Part shown: in pieces, positions 1 through 8,736 of the stretch
Numbering within the stretch: the stretch's first letter is position 1
Layout of the letters: each line of letters begins with the position of its first letter
Origin: Natranaeroarchaeum aerophilus
GTDB lineage: Archaea; Halobacteriota; Halobacteria; Halobacteriales; Natronoarchaeaceae
Assembly (NCBI RefSeq): GCF_023638055.1
Contig: NZ_JAKRVY010000002.1
Span: 1-64,000 of the forward strand
Direction: 5' to 3'
DNA: 64,000 bases
Notes under the pieces: model-generated
Told to the model about the DNA's origin: nothing
Seen by the model: the letters and a program-made list of their open reading frames with translations, nothing else
The model's database searches: none
Made by a program: the position numbers and the translations under genes

Positions 1-134
1 GAATCACTTTGAAAACGCACCGCCTCACTTTTCAATCCTTATCTGAACACCGCCGAATCGGGTGGACCAGCCGCCAGAACGGGGCAACCAACGACTCCTC
101 TGTAGCGATAGATGACGCTCGCAAGCCGAATATG
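1..134. other. window edge, no gene recognised
   Basis: This stretch lies downstream of the minus-strand thiolase gene. I see no convincing coding frame, RNA gene or repeat in it. A gene entering from the left edge could end here, but nothing in the sequence shows it. Confidence 0.4.
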
Positions 135-1310
135 TTATAGCCGCTCGACGATCGTCGCGATCCCCTGTCCGAAGCCGATACACATCGTCGAGAGGCCGAC
201 GTCGTTTCCAGTCCGGTCGAGTTCGTGGACGAGTTTCGTCAGCAGGGCCGCGCCGGTCGCGCCAAGTGGGTGGCCGTGTGCGATCGCACCGCCGTTGACG
301 TTGGTGTCTGCCCAGTCTGCGCCGATCTCGTCGAGCCACGCGAGCACAACAGAGGCAAACGCCTCGTTGACCTCGAACAGGTCGATATCGTCGACCGTCA
401 TCCCGGCGTCGTCGAGTACCTGTTCGGTCGCCGGAATTGGCCCCGTGAGCATCGTGACTGGATCGACGCCGACGACTGCTGTCTCGACGATCCGGGCCAT
501 CGGATCCCAGCCGTGTCTCTCGTCGGCAGCATCGCTCGTCACCAGGAGGGCACTTGCCCCGTCGACGATTCCCGAGGAGTTGCCAGCGTGGTGGATCCCA
601 TCACCCTCCTCGCGGAAGGCAAGCGGGAGCTCGGCGAGGTCGTCCGCGGTCGTTCCCGGTCGGGGGTGTTCGTCGCGCTCTACCCGGATCGGCTCGCCCT
701 CGAGCGTCGTCTCTACGGGCGTGATCTGGTCGTCGTACCGCCCCGCTTCCCACGCCTCGGCCCACCGACGCTGGGAGTCGGCGGCGAGTTCGTCTACATC
801 CTGTCTGCTGAATCCGTACTCCTCAGCGATCCGCTCGGCACCCTCACCCTGCGAGGTCGCTTCCTCGAAGTGCTGGAAGTACGAGTCGGTCAGTGCGTGC
901 TTATCGACGACACCGTGCTCGGCGTTCCCGTCGCTCCCCATCGGCACTCTGCTCATGTGCTCGACGCCACCCGCGACGAGCACGTCGTGAAACTCCGCTC
1001 CCACCGACGAGGCTGCCCAGTTGACCGCCTGCTGCCCGGAGCCACACATCCGATTCAACTGGACGCCGGGGACCCCTTCGCCCCACCCCGCCACCATCGG
1101 TGCGATCCGGCCGATGTTCAGCCCTTGCTCGCCCACCGGCGTCACGCAGCCATACACCACGTCCTCGACGACTGCGGGATCGAACCCGACGCGTTCTTCG
1201 AGCGCGGCGAGCGGTTCGGCCGCAAGATCCTGTGGATGTGTGTCACGAAACGCGCCGTCGCGTTTTCCAAAGGGTGTTCTGACCGCGTCGACGATGACAG
1301 CATCAGTCAT
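135..1310 (-). CDS. acetyl-CoA C-acyltransferase (thiolase)
   Basis: A 391-residue thiolase that condenses two acyl-CoA units or cleaves 3-ketoacyl-CoA, in the cytoplasm. The nucleophilic Cys lies at about residue 89 in NRMCGSGQQAV. The conserved His is near residue 347 in GGAIAHGHPLGATG, and the second catalytic Cys is near residue 377 in STMCIGFGQG. Length and motif order are normal for the degradative/biosynthetic thiolase family. The ATG opens MTDAVIVDAVRTPFG, the usual start of the family. It stands alone: no hydroxyacyl-CoA dehydrogenase or OB-fold DUF35 partner lies beside it, so beta-oxidation versus acetoacetyl-CoA synthesis cannot be decided here. Confidence 0.95.
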   Translation of the reverse strand: MTDAVIVDAVRTPFGKRDGAFRDTHPQDLAAEPLAALEERVGFDPAVVEDVVYGCVTPVGEQGLNIGRIAPMVAGWGEGVPGVQLNRMCGSGQQAVNWAASSVGAEFHDVLVAGGVEHMSRVPMGSDGNAEHGVVDKHALTDSYFQHFEEATSQGEGAERIAEEYGFSRQDVDELAADSQRRWAEAWEAGRYDDQITPVETTLEGEPIRVERDEHPRPGTTADDLAELPLAFREEGDGIHHAGNSSGIVDGASALLVTSDAADERHGWDPMARIVETAVVGVDPVTMLTGPIPATEQVLDDAGMTVDDIDLFEVNEAFASVVLAWLDEIGADWADTNVNGGAIAHGHPLGATGAALLTKLVHELDRTGNDVGLSTMCIGFGQGIATIVERL

Positions 1311-1394
1311 ACCAGATCACGTAGTTTCTGGCGGAGGACAATAACGGTAGGTGTCCACAACAGAGAGGCACGTCAGTTCAGGCTCCGCTCCCGA

Positions 1395-1760
1395 TCAGCC
1401 GCGGCGACGAAACTGCTCTTGTACCCGATCCATCCGGCATTCGATACAGAGGTCGTCTGCAAAACACGCCACGTTGTCGTGTGGACAGTCGTACTCTTCG
1501 ATATCGACCGAGAGACTACGTTTCGCACGTTGCCACTCACGTTCCCAGTCCTCGATGTCCATCTCTCGTGACGTAAAGACGATATCGTCGTCCCGGTCGA
1601 CGATCTTCGCGACCGTGACGGTGTCCGTGTGAGTTTTCACCGCTTCGATCGCTTCCCGGAACGACGAACAGGCGAGTTCGTCGATGCCTTCATGATCGTC
1701 GAGAAGTCGAACCGTCACAGTACCGTCGTACTTCTCAGTGGGATCCAGTCTGTCAGCCAT
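1395..1760 (-). CDS. small haloarchaeal protein of unknown function with C-terminal Cys/His cluster
   Basis: A 121-residue acidic protein that I do not recognise as a named family. The first about 85 residues look like a compact alpha/beta domain. The last 35 carry a possible metal site: CPHDN, then CFADD, then CIECRMD, giving four Cys and one His in short order. There is no signal peptide or membrane segment. The ATG opens MADRLDPTEKYDG. It lies between the thiolase and the ribose-bisphosphate isomerase on the same strand, but gaps of over 80 bases on each side argue against an operon. The reading frame is convincing; any function would be a guess. Confidence 0.75.
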   Translation of the reverse strand: MADRLDPTEKYDGTVTVRLLDDHEGIDELACSSFREAIEAVKTHTDTVTVAKIVDRDDDIVFTSREMDIEDWEREWQRAKRSLSVDIEEYDCPHDNVACFADDLCIECRMDRVQEQFRRRG

Positions 1761-1871
1761 AGTTCGTACTGCTTGGACGCACTACAAAAACGTACTACCC
1801 GAATACAACGAATCCCGCTGGGGCGGCAACCGATCGTGAACTCGGTATAGAACGAGATGACCTCGCTCCGC

Positions 1872-2723
1872 TCAGAACTGTATTATACCGTCTTCCGTGA
1901 CGACCTGATCAAGCAAGCGCGTCGGCGTGCGATCGTACAGCGGGTTCTCGATGTCAAAGCCCTCCGTCGGTTCGAGCATCACTTCGCTGCCCGACCGGTA
2001 GGTCTGCTGGAACTCGAAGCCGTCGCCGATGAACTTCGAGGAGGAGCCGACGATCGTCATCGGCACGTCCAGATCAGCAGCGGTGGCGGCGATCGGGTAC
2101 GTTCCCACGCGGTTGTAGACTTCGTCTCCGATGAGACAGTTCATGCCGACAATCACCCGGTCACAGTCAGGGAGGGCTGTCCCCATCGCGCTGTCGACGA
2201 TCAGCCGCACGTCGACGTTCTCGTCGTCGGCGAACTGGCGAGCCGTCAGCCGACCGAAGAAGTTCGGCCGCGTTTCAGTGACGTACAGTGTGAACTCCGT
2301 TCCGGCATCGCTTGCGTATTCGAGAGCCAGCGTCGCCGTCGAGGAGTTCGAGTGGGTGAGAATCGTGTCACCATCCTCGATGAGACTTGCTGCTCGCGAG
2401 GCTGCACCCTCTTTGCTCTCCTCGACTTCCGTGATCACCTCGTCGACGGCCCGCTCCAGTTCCGTCTTCGCGTCGGCGACGGTCTCCAGGTTCGCATCCG
2501 AGACAGCGGTGATAATCCGCCGTTGAGTGGTGTTAAGTGGTGCGTGTGACCGGTTAGCGCCTTTCAACACCCGGCTGTTGCGTTCGAGATCCTGCTGGAA
2601 CTCCTCTGTCGAGCGATACTCTCGATCGAGCAATTCGAGCAGCGCCTCTGCCGCCCGGACCGTGATGTGCGAGGCGCTACGAGTCTGCATCTCTGTGATT
2701 TCTCTGACGGTTTCGTCGATCAT
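1872..2723 (-). CDS. ribose 1,5-bisphosphate isomerase (eIF-2B-like family)
   Basis: A member of the eIF-2B/MtnA/ribose-1,5-bisphosphate isomerase superfamily. In archaea this enzyme converts ribose 1,5-bisphosphate to ribulose 1,5-bisphosphate in the nucleoside/AMP salvage route. Visible family features are the N-terminal helical part and the Rossmann-like half with ILTHSNSSTATLAL, the ETRPNFFGRLTA segment, and GMNCLIGDEVYNRVGTYPIA with the catalytic Cys and Asp. I chose the ATG opening MIDETVREI because homologues start there. An ATG ten codons upstream (2753) is also open. It lies about 90 bases downstream of the fructose-bisphosphatase on the same strand, which suggests linked sugar-phosphate metabolism. 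RuBisCO is not in the window. Confidence 0.88.
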   Translation of the reverse strand: MIDETVREITEMQTRSASHITVRAAEALLELLDREYRSTEEFQQDLERNSRVLKGANRSHAPLNTTQRRIITAVSDANLETVADAKTELERAVDEVITEVEESKEGAASRAASLIEDGDTILTHSNSSTATLALEYASDAGTEFTLYVTETRPNFFGRLTARQFADDENVDVRLIVDSAMGTALPDCDRVIVGMNCLIGDEVYNRVGTYPIAATAADLDVPMTIVGSSSKFIGDGFEFQQTYRSGSEVMLEPTEGFDIENPLYDRTPTRLLDQVVTEDGIIQF

Positions 2724-2824
2724 ATTATTTCCATTCGCCTCCTGTCGCGTCATCTATTGTCATTCGAGCAATTGCTACTGAAATTTCGGTGACTGCGGGC
2801 TGATCCCTGCCTGCTCACGAACCG

Positions 2825-3667
2825 TCACCCATGTGCGCCTCGACCCGATCGATCAGGTCCTCGTTGCCAAGTGAACGTCGGCGTCCGCGCGTGGAGTCCG
2901 TCTGGTTCCACATCGAGTAACGATTGCGTGCCGTCCGTCGATCGTCCGCCGATTTCCTCTACCAGATAGGCAAGCGGCACTGCTTCGTAATAGACTCTGA
3001 GTTTGCCGTCGGGGTACTCTGTAGTCGCCGGATAGCCAAACAGCCCGCCATACTCCAGCACCTGTGCGAGGTCCGCGACTGTTGCGCCGCCATACCGTGG
3101 TTTCAGGTGCTGTTCGAGCTCTTTGGCGAGCTCGTTGAACCCCTCCGAGCGGGCGTACTTCTTTCCGGCGAGGCCGATGACCTTCGGATCGTCCGGGAGC
3201 GAGAACTCCCCCCAGCGCTCGCTGAAGCCGTCGCGCAGTAGATATTCCTGAACGGTTTCCCTGTCATCTCGGGCGACCGTCATCGTGGTGTAGGGGCCGT
3301 ACAGAACCATCATTGCGGCGGAAAGTTCCCTGCCGGTGGCCGGGAGCTCCGTGTCGTAGACGCCGATGATCGTCCCGACTGAGTTGTTCGAGGCCAGGTT
3401 CGAGGAGCCATCGAGCGGATCGATGGTGATGACGTAGCCCTCGCCACAGTCGATCGCCGCGTCACGCTCCTCGCTGACGTAGCTCCCGACAGCATCGAGT
3501 GCCGAGAGCTTGTCGAAAAACAGGTGATCAGCCCAGACATCAGCGTCCGTCTGTTTATCACCGCTTGCGTTCACGCTGACTCGTGATTGAGCGTGGTTGG
3601 GAAGGTTCGTGTTCACGTAGTGAGCCGTCTGTTGGATCGTCTGTACGATCTGGTCCATCGCTTTCAT
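2825..3667 (-). CDS. fructose-1,6-bisphosphatase (class I type), C-terminal end frameshifted
   Basis: Gluconeogenic fructose-1,6-bisphosphatase, about 280 residues. The metal-binding signature of the inositol-phosphatase fold is present ([16 protein letters not shown]), followed by [18 protein letters not shown] and [15 protein letters not shown]. The last 15 or so residues do not fit the family: after HARTPTF the frame reads [10 protein letters not shown]. Skipping one base near 2872 restores [15 protein letters not shown] and ends at 2815, which is what I expect for haloarchaeal homologues. This is either a true recent frameshift or a sequencing/assembly error. The catalytic core is upstream of the shift. 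MKAMDQIV has two in-frame ATGs; the second (3658) may be the real start. Confidence 0.9.
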   Translation of the reverse strand: MKAMDQIVQTIQQTAHYVNTNLPNHAQSRVSVNASGDKQTDADVWADHLFFDKLSALDAVGSYVSEERDAAIDCGEGYVITIDPLDGSSNLASNNSVGTIIGVYDTELPATGRELSAAMMVLYGPYTTMTVARDDRETVQEYLLRDGFSERWGEFSLPDDPKVIGLAGKKYARSEGFNELAKELEQHLKPRYGGATVADLAQVLEYGGLFGYPATTEYPDGKLRVYYEAVPLAYLVEEIGGRSTDGTQSLLDVEPDGLHARTPTFTWQRGPDRSGRGAHG

Positions 3668-4151
3668 AGTTCTCTCTGGCTGCAGCCCTCGGTTCTGATA
3701 CCCATGCTAACTATGCATAGGTCGTGCCAGTTTATCATACTAGTTGATAACAATTGACATTCCAACGCGCAACACGACCTGATACGGGTTGCTAGCCAAT
3801 GGAGCCCGCGTTCCGGGGTGGTCCCAAACAGCTACGGAGCGACAGAAATGATCGCTACGGCGTCACCGATCGTCACATTCCTCGCGAACGGGGATCACGA
3901 CGAAATCGTCGGTTTCCATCTCGAAGGAGCGTTCCGCGGAGGCACTCCGGCTGGCAGGGTCTGCCCCGTGTGGTGACGACAGCCGCCGTCGAACCCGGGT
4001 CAATAGCCACATACTCCAGAACGGGAGTACATCGACTTAATGATCAGTCAGACAACTGTCCGCTCTTCGCAAGACAACTATGAGACACTGTGTGTACGTG
4101 GCGTGGGAAACTGGATAGGCGTGATAGCGTGCTGAAGCGCGGAACAGCCGC
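3668..4151. other. intergenic region of about 480 bases, no firm gene
   Basis: It holds the promoter side of the fructose-bisphosphatase gene, including a short inverted repeat near 3732-3750, and the 3' side of the deaminase gene. Frames on both strands are short and mostly arginine-rich shadows. The only frame with some protein character is a possible 49-codon one on the minus strand (3863-4012) whose end reads SFEMETDDFVVIPVREE. I cannot support it as a gene. Confidence 0.5.
3732..3750. promoter_or_regulatory. inverted repeat upstream of fructose-bisphosphatase
   Basis: The arms TTATCA and TGATAA are separated by seven bases. The site lies about 65-80 bases upstream of the fructose-bisphosphatase start, in an AT-rich patch that also holds the best TATA-like sequence on the minus strand. 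It could be an operator for a sugar-responsive regulator or an ordinary feature of an AT-rich promoter. No regulator binding site was recognised. Confidence 0.3.
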
Positions 4152-4616
4152 TCACCATCCGTACGCTTCGTGTACCTCCCGGCCTGCCTCGTTACATATG
4201 GGTCCGACGACGGCCGTGATGTCCTCGAGGATTACCGCGGAACGGACCGGCGGACTGTCCCCACCGAGTTCGTCGAGTTCGTCGCCCCCGACACTGTATC
4301 GGACCTGTGCGAACCCGGCCTTTCGCATCCCACCGGCGCACATCGGACACGGCTCCGTGCTCGTATACATCACTGTCTCGGCGCGTTCTCCGGGCGTCAG
4401 CTCCCGGCAGGCCCGATAGGCCAGATGTAGCTCCGGGTGGCGACGTCGGTCGTTCTCCGTATTGATCCGGTTCGATTCGGCCATGATCACCTCGTCGTCC
4501 CGGACGAGCACGGAACCGAAGGGCTCGTCGCCGCGGGCGGCCGCCTCGCGGGCAAGTGAGAGCGCCTCGCGCATGTGTGCGTCGTGATCGAACTCGTCGA
4601 AAGCGTGGTCAGTCAT
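4152..4616 (-). CDS. cytidine/guanine-type nucleoside deaminase
   Basis: A 154-residue zinc-dependent deaminase of the CMP/dCMP-deaminase fold, closest in look to guanine deaminase or the tRNA-adenosine-deaminase-like group. The zinc and catalytic motif is the HPE triplet in RRHPELHLAYRA together with TSTEPCPMCAGGM, which supplies the two Cys ligands. The N-terminal half has GDEPFGSVLVRDDEVI, the usual substrate-pocket strand. The frame stays open far upstream, but that part is antisense to the next gene. The ATG opening MTDHAFDEFDHDAHM gives the normal family length. The substrate cannot be fixed from sequence alone. Confidence 0.9.
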   Translation of the reverse strand: MTDHAFDEFDHDAHMREALSLAREAAARGDEPFGSVLVRDDEVIMAESNRINTENDRRRHPELHLAYRACRELTPGERAETVMYTSTEPCPMCAGGMRKAGFAQVRYSVGGDELDELGGDSPPVRSAVILEDITAVVGPICNEAGREVHEAYGW

Positions 4617-4675
4617 TGTTCGATGGTAGGTAGGTCCGCAAATAAATGCTCGGGCAGTGAGTGGGTCAGCACTGA

Positions 4676-5968
4676 TCAGGAATCGAGCCGCATCGGCTGG
4701 CGTGACCCGTAGGTGAGCGTTCGCCAGAGCCACTCGACGGGACCGAACCGGAACCTGTTCAACCAGGCGATAGACAGCGGGATCTGTATCGCCCAGATCA
4801 GGAGTACAACTCCGAGCAGTTCGAGGCGGCTCAGAGTCGCAAAGAGCCCCAGTCCGTGGCCGTAGAAGAGCGTCGTCGCGACCACTGTCTGGAACAGGTA
4901 GTTCGAGAACGCGGTGCGTCCGACTGCGGAGAGTGCCGTCGTGATACGCCCACCCGCTGCAGCCCGGCACAGCAACATGATTGCTGCGACGTAGCCGAGT
5001 GCCAGCAGCAGGGAGCCGACGTAGTTGAGTTGCCGGGCAAACAGGAGAACGTAGCCGGTCTCCCAGCTGACGAGCTCGCGATACCACACGCCTGTGAGGA
5101 TCAGCGCCAGTCCCGGGACGCCCCCGGCGACGAGCAGTCGTCGGTAAAACGACGTGCTCCGCTCGTTCGAGAGGATACCCCACTTGTACAGCGACATCCC
5201 GATGAGCATCAGCCCGCCGACTGTCCAGAACAACTCGGTAGCGAATCCGAGCGTCTGTCCGAGGAAGACCTCCGGCGCTCGGTATTCGACCTGTCCAGTC
5301 CAGCCCCCCTGATACGCAGCGATCTCCTCTTCGATCGCGCCGGGATCGGCTCCGAATCCGGCCAGGATACTCTCCTCGATCTCGGCCTGCGTCCCGGCGT
5401 CCGCTGCCGTGTAGCCGACCCCACCGAGCAGGTACAACGCTGTGGGGAGCATGAACAGAATCAGGCCGAGGACGAGGAGCCGCTTTGGCCGCCAGTTACG
5501 CGCAAAGACGACGACAAATCCACAGAGTGCGTATGTGACGAGGATATCGCCGTGCCACAGCAGGTAGGCGTGGGCGAGACCGATCACAAGGAGCCAGAAC
5601 GTCCGCCTGAAATGCAATCGCCGGGCAGGCTGTCCCTTTCGCTCTTTGGACTCGGTAAACAGGACGATTCCCGCACCGAAGAGGAAGGTAAACAGCGTGA
5701 TAAACTTCTGTTCGAAGAACACGTGGCTGACGAGCCAGGCGACGTAGTTGCCACCTGAAAAGTCGCCGTAGAGTGACGGATTGATCCATCCGATCGTCGG
5801 AAGCGCAAACAACCAGATGTTGATGACGAGAATCCCGAGCAGTGCGAACCCCCTGAGCACGTCGAGACTGACGATTCGATCCTCTGGCTCAGTCGGTCCG
5901 CGGTCGGTATCGTCGTCGGATCCGACGGGAGTTTGTGCTGGTTCGACTGGTCGTGAACGGGGACTCAT
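4676..5968 (-). CDS. DUF418 (YeiB-type) integral membrane protein
   Basis: A polytopic membrane protein of about 430 residues. It starts with a soluble acidic segment, then RIVSLDVLRGFALLGILVIN, which is the typical opening of YeiB/DUF418 proteins. Many hydrophobic helices follow, and the C-terminal DUF418 hallmark FGPVEWLWRTLTYG is present. The family is related to acyltransferase-3-like membrane proteins; its biochemical role is not settled. I chose the ATG opening MSPRSRPVEP. An ATG 16 codons upstream is possible but would place a hydrophobic stretch oddly at the front. It lies 59 bases upstream of the deaminase on the same strand. Confidence 0.88.
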   Translation of the reverse strand: MSPRSRPVEPAQTPVGSDDDTDRGPTEPEDRIVSLDVLRGFALLGILVINIWLFALPTIGWINPSLYGDFSGGNYVAWLVSHVFFEQKFITLFTFLFGAGIVLFTESKERKGQPARRLHFRRTFWLLVIGLAHAYLLWHGDILVTYALCGFVVVFARNWRPKRLLVLGLILFMLPTALYLLGGVGYTAADAGTQAEIEESILAGFGADPGAIEEEIAAYQGGWTGQVEYRAPEVFLGQTLGFATELFWTVGGLMLIGMSLYKWGILSNERSTSFYRRLLVAGGVPGLALILTGVWYRELVSWETGYVLLFARQLNYVGSLLLALGYVAAIMLLCRAAAGGRITTALSAVGRTAFSNYLFQTVVATTLFYGHGLGLFATLSRLELLGVVLLIWAIQIPLSIAWLNRFRFGPVEWLWRTLTYGSRQPMRLDS

Positions 5969-6088
5969 CGTGGCAGGTGTAACATGTTTGGAGCTGAGTA
6001 TATAGCTTCGGAACATCGAGTGTCGATGGCAACGGCTGGACTGGACGTTGCATAACAGCTATTTGACTTCCGTTAATAGATCCGTACA

Positions 6089-7165
6089 GTGACCGAAGTT
6101 CCCCATGGAAACGTGGATCTGGACGCGCTCACCGCAGCGCAGCACCGTGCGCTCCTTGAGTATGCGTCCGACGTGATCACCATCGTCGACGCCGAGGGGA
6201 AGATCAGGTATCAGTCTCCCAACTCCGAACGAATCAAAGGATGGGCTCCCGAAACGCTGGTCGGTGAGAACATCCTCGATTACGTTCACCCCGAGGACAG
6301 AGACCAGGTCATCGAACAGTTTTCCGGTCTGGTCGAAGGCAGCGGCGTGATCAAGGAGACGACCGAGTTTCGGTTTCGGACGAAAGAGCGGGGCTACATC
6401 TGGCTGTCAGTGACCGGCACGGCACCCGGCGAGGAGATCCCGATCGATGGCTACGTGACGATGAGCCGGGACGTCAGTCGGCGCAAGGCATACGAACAGC
6501 GTATCCGTGAGCAGCGCGACGATCTCGAAACGCTCAACGAGGTCCTCCGCCACGATATCCGAAACGATCTCCAGTTGATCAAGGGGGCCGCGGAGACGCT
6601 CGACGAACACGTCGACGAGGAGGGCCGCGAGTTCCTCGCAACAGTGCGTGAAAGCGCCGACAACGCCGTGTCGCTCACGGAGTCCGCCGGGGATCTGGCC
6701 GAAGTGATGCTCCAGTCGGATGGAGAGATTGGGTCCGTGTCGCTGGATCGAATACTCTCCGAGCAGATCGATGCGCTCCGGGCGACGTCGCCGGAGGCGG
6801 CGGTGACCGTCGACGATGTGCCACAGGTCGATGTCCGCGCGGGGGAGTTGCTGGCCTCGGTGTTCAAAAACCTCCTGACGAACGCAGTCCAGCACAACCA
6901 TACGGCCGAGCCCAGAATCAGGATCTCGGCCGAACAGGACGACGAACACGTGCGAGTGCACGTCGCCGACAACGGCCCCGGGGTTCGTGACGAGTTGAAA
7001 GACGAGATCTTTGGCAAGGGCGAGAAGGGGTTAGAGAGCGCGGGCACCGGGATTGGGCTGTATCTGGTCCGGACGCTGGTCGAGAGCTACGGCGGCGAGG
7101 TCTGGGTCGAGGACAACGAGCCCGACGGAGCGGTCTTCGTGGTGGAGCTCCTCAAAGCCGAGTGA
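6089..7165 (+). CDS. PAS-domain sensor histidine kinase
   Basis: A 358-residue soluble sensor kinase. Residues about 15-135 form a PAS domain (ASDVITIVDAEGKIRYQSPN through YVTMSRDVSRRK). The HisKA helix carries the phospho-acceptor His in EVLRHDIRNDLQLIKG. The HATPase_c part has an N-box (NLLTNAVQHN), a G1 box (DNGPGV) and a G2 box (GTGIGLYLVRTLVE). There are no membrane segments, so it should sense an intracellular or redox-type signal. The start is GTG; upstream there is no in-frame ATG that would keep the PAS boundary. No response regulator is adjacent, which is common for haloarchaeal orphan kinases. Confidence 0.93.
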   Translation: MTEVPHGNVDLDALTAAQHRALLEYASDVITIVDAEGKIRYQSPNSERIKGWAPETLVGENILDYVHPEDRDQVIEQFSGLVEGSGVIKETTEFRFRTKERGYIWLSVTGTAPGEEIPIDGYVTMSRDVSRRKAYEQRIREQRDDLETLNEVLRHDIRNDLQLIKGAAETLDEHVDEEGREFLATVRESADNAVSLTESAGDLAEVMLQSDGEIGSVSLDRILSEQIDALRATSPEAAVTVDDVPQVDVRAGELLASVFKNLLTNAVQHNHTAEPRIRISAEQDDEHVRVHVADNGPGVRDELKDEIFGKGEKGLESAGTGIGLYLVRTLVESYGGEVWVEDNEPDGAVFVVELLKAE

Positions 7166-7189
7166 GCCGCTGTCCGAGAGCGAACAGGC

Positions 7190-7846
7190 CTAGCTACAGA
7201 TCCGGTGCAGATCCTCCAGCGACTGGATGTCCCACGTCGGCCAGACGTTGAGTTCCCAGTTGGTCCGGTGCGGGCGACGAATAAAGGCCGAATCGATCCC
7301 CGCGTTTTCAGCGGCTCTGATATCGGATTCGTTGTCGCCCACGAACAGCGCCGAGTCAGCATCGAGATCGGCTAGCGCACGATCTAGATAGTGGGAGTTG
7401 GGCTTGCGCAGGTTCAGACTCTCGATCGTCGGCTCGCGCCCGTAGGCCGCGCCAAACCGATGGCGGATGTCGTTGTAATCGAGTACGAAATCGACCGTCT
7501 CCTGCTGGTTCGAGCTGACGATCCCCATCGAGACGTCGAGGGTAGCCAGTGTGTCGATGTCGTCGTACAGCGTCTTCCGGCCCGCTCGGACCTCGTCTTT
7601 CTGGACTGCGGCGAGGGCGTCCTCCCGTGCGCGCCAGAACTTGTCGGGAACCAGGTCGTACTGGCCACAGATGTACTCAACGTCCGCGGGGGTCGCCCCA
7701 ACGGTCATGTCGTCAACGTGGTCGGCGTCCATGTCGGTCACACCGAACTGCGAGAAGGTTTCGTGGGTCGCGTCCCGAAGCACCTCGAAGCTCGTTCGCT
7801 CGACGAGGACACCGTCGTTATCGAAGACGACGGTATCGTAGGTCAT
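7190..7846 (-). CDS. HAD-superfamily phosphatase
   Basis: A 218-residue HAD hydrolase with the nucleophile motif DNDGVLV at residues 9-15 (first Asp nucleophile, second Asp acid/base), a helical cap, the motif II serine in GIVSSNQQ, a lysine in RKPNSHYL, and the Mg-binding motif FVGDNESDIRAA. This is the pattern of phosphoglycolate-phosphatase-like enzymes, but the substrate is not determinable. The ATG opens MTYDTVVFDNDG. It converges with the histidine kinase, with about 25 bases between the stops, and is divergent from kptA. Confidence 0.92.
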   Translation of the reverse strand: MTYDTVVFDNDGVLVERTSFEVLRDATHETFSQFGVTDMDADHVDDMTVGATPADVEYICGQYDLVPDKFWRAREDALAAVQKDEVRAGRKTLYDDIDTLATLDVSMGIVSSNQQETVDFVLDYNDIRHRFGAAYGREPTIESLNLRKPNSHYLDRALADLDADSALFVGDNESDIRAAENAGIDSAFIRRPHRTNWELNVWPTWDIQSLEDLHRICS

Positions 7847-7921
7847 GTATGGATTTGAGCCGTCGGCGACATAAACCTTTCACCGAGGCATGGAAATACA
7901 TCGCACTGTTATTTTCCGTGA

Positions 7922-8602
7922 ATGAGTAACCTTGGTATCTGTAATCGCCACGGCTACGTCTCGGGGACGTCCTGCCCGGACTGCGGAGACGCTGTCGACG
8001 TGGTGCTTGCGAGCGGTCGCCGGACACAGCTCTCGAAGTTCCTCAGCGGCGCGCTCAGACACTTTCCCGATGACGCTGGGCTGGTGCTAGACGAGCGAGG
8101 CTGGACGACCTTCGATTCGGTCGTCGACGTGGTCACTGATCGGTACGACTGGGCGACGCGTGAGCACGTCGAAGCGGTCGTTCTCACCGATCCGAAAGGG
8201 CGCTTCGAGCGGGACACGGGCAGTGAAGACAGCTACGCTGCGGGTCGGATCCGGGCCGCGTACGGCCATTCGGTCGACGTCAATCTCGATCCGGGGGAGA
8301 CGCCGGTCCCGGACACGCTCTATCACGGTACTGCGCCGCGACACGTCGATGCAATCCTGGCGGAAGGGCTCAAACCGATGAGCCGCCAGAAAGTCCACCT
8401 CTCGGGAACGCGGGAGTCCGCGCTGTCGGTGGGTGAACGTCACGCCGATGACCCGGTCCTGTTGGTCGTCGATGCCAGACGTCTGCAAGCGGACGGCCAG
8501 CGGATCCTCAAGCGGGGCGAAGACGTCTACACGACCGATCGGATCTCGGCGGAGTATCTGGAGCCCGTGGAGCCCGACGATGTCGGCGGAAGCGTGTCGT
8601 GA
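7922..8602 (+). CDS. kptA: RNA 2'-phosphotransferase (Tpt1/KptA family)
   Basis: A 226-residue enzyme that moves a 2'-phosphate from RNA to NAD, forming ADP-ribose 1'',2''-cyclic phosphate. An N-terminal zinc-knuckle-like extension has CNRHGYVSGTSCPDCG. The winged-helix half follows (LSKFLSGALRHFPDDAGL, with the conserved R and H). The ADP-ribosyl-transferase half has LYHGTAPRHVDAILAEGL and KVHLSGTRESALSVGERH. The R-H-R-R catalytic set appears intact. The extension with four potential ligands (Cys/His) is typical of archaeal versions. Its 3' end is only about 30 bases from the first origin repeat. Confidence 0.93.
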   Translation: MSNLGICNRHGYVSGTSCPDCGDAVDVVLASGRRTQLSKFLSGALRHFPDDAGLVLDERGWTTFDSVVDVVTDRYDWATREHVEAVVLTDPKGRFERDTGSEDSYAAGRIRAAYGHSVDVNLDPGETPVPDTLYHGTAPRHVDAILAEGLKPMSRQKVHLSGTRESALSVGERHADDPVLLVVDARRLQADGQRILKRGEDVYTTDRISAEYLEPVEPDDVGGSVS

Positions 8603-8634
8603 GGACAGGGATGGGTGGTTCGTTGGGAGGACAG

Positions 8635-8655
8635 ACACACCGGATTTCCGGTGGA
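8635..8655 (-). repeat. ORB-like repeat 1
   Basis: Read on the minus strand it gives TCCACCGGAAATCCGGTGTG, matching the other five copies at the CACCGGAAA core and the trailing GGTGTG. It is the outermost left element of the origin and faces right-hand copies in opposite orientation. Confidence 0.72.
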
Positions 8656-8714
8656 GTGGGGTGGATGGGACGAGCCAGCTACATCAACAAACATCAACTA
8701 ACAATCACGTGGGT

Positions 8715-8736
8715 ACACACCGTATTTCCGATGAAA
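8715..8736 (-). repeat. ORB-like repeat 2
   Basis: Read on the minus strand it gives TTTCATCGGAAATACGGTGT. It shares the TCATCGGAAAT variant with repeat 5 downstream of the cdc6 gene. It lies 80 bases from repeat 1 and borders the AT-rich central part. Confidence 0.7.

Noticed and set aside
112-1571. Long plus-strand frames opposite the thiolase gene
   Set aside because: They are antisense shadows caused by high GC; the minus-strand frame has full thiolase motifs.
4617-5183. Upstream extension of the deaminase frame to 343 residues
   Set aside because: The added part is arginine-rich and antisense to the DUF418 gene; the family length fits the ATG at 4616.
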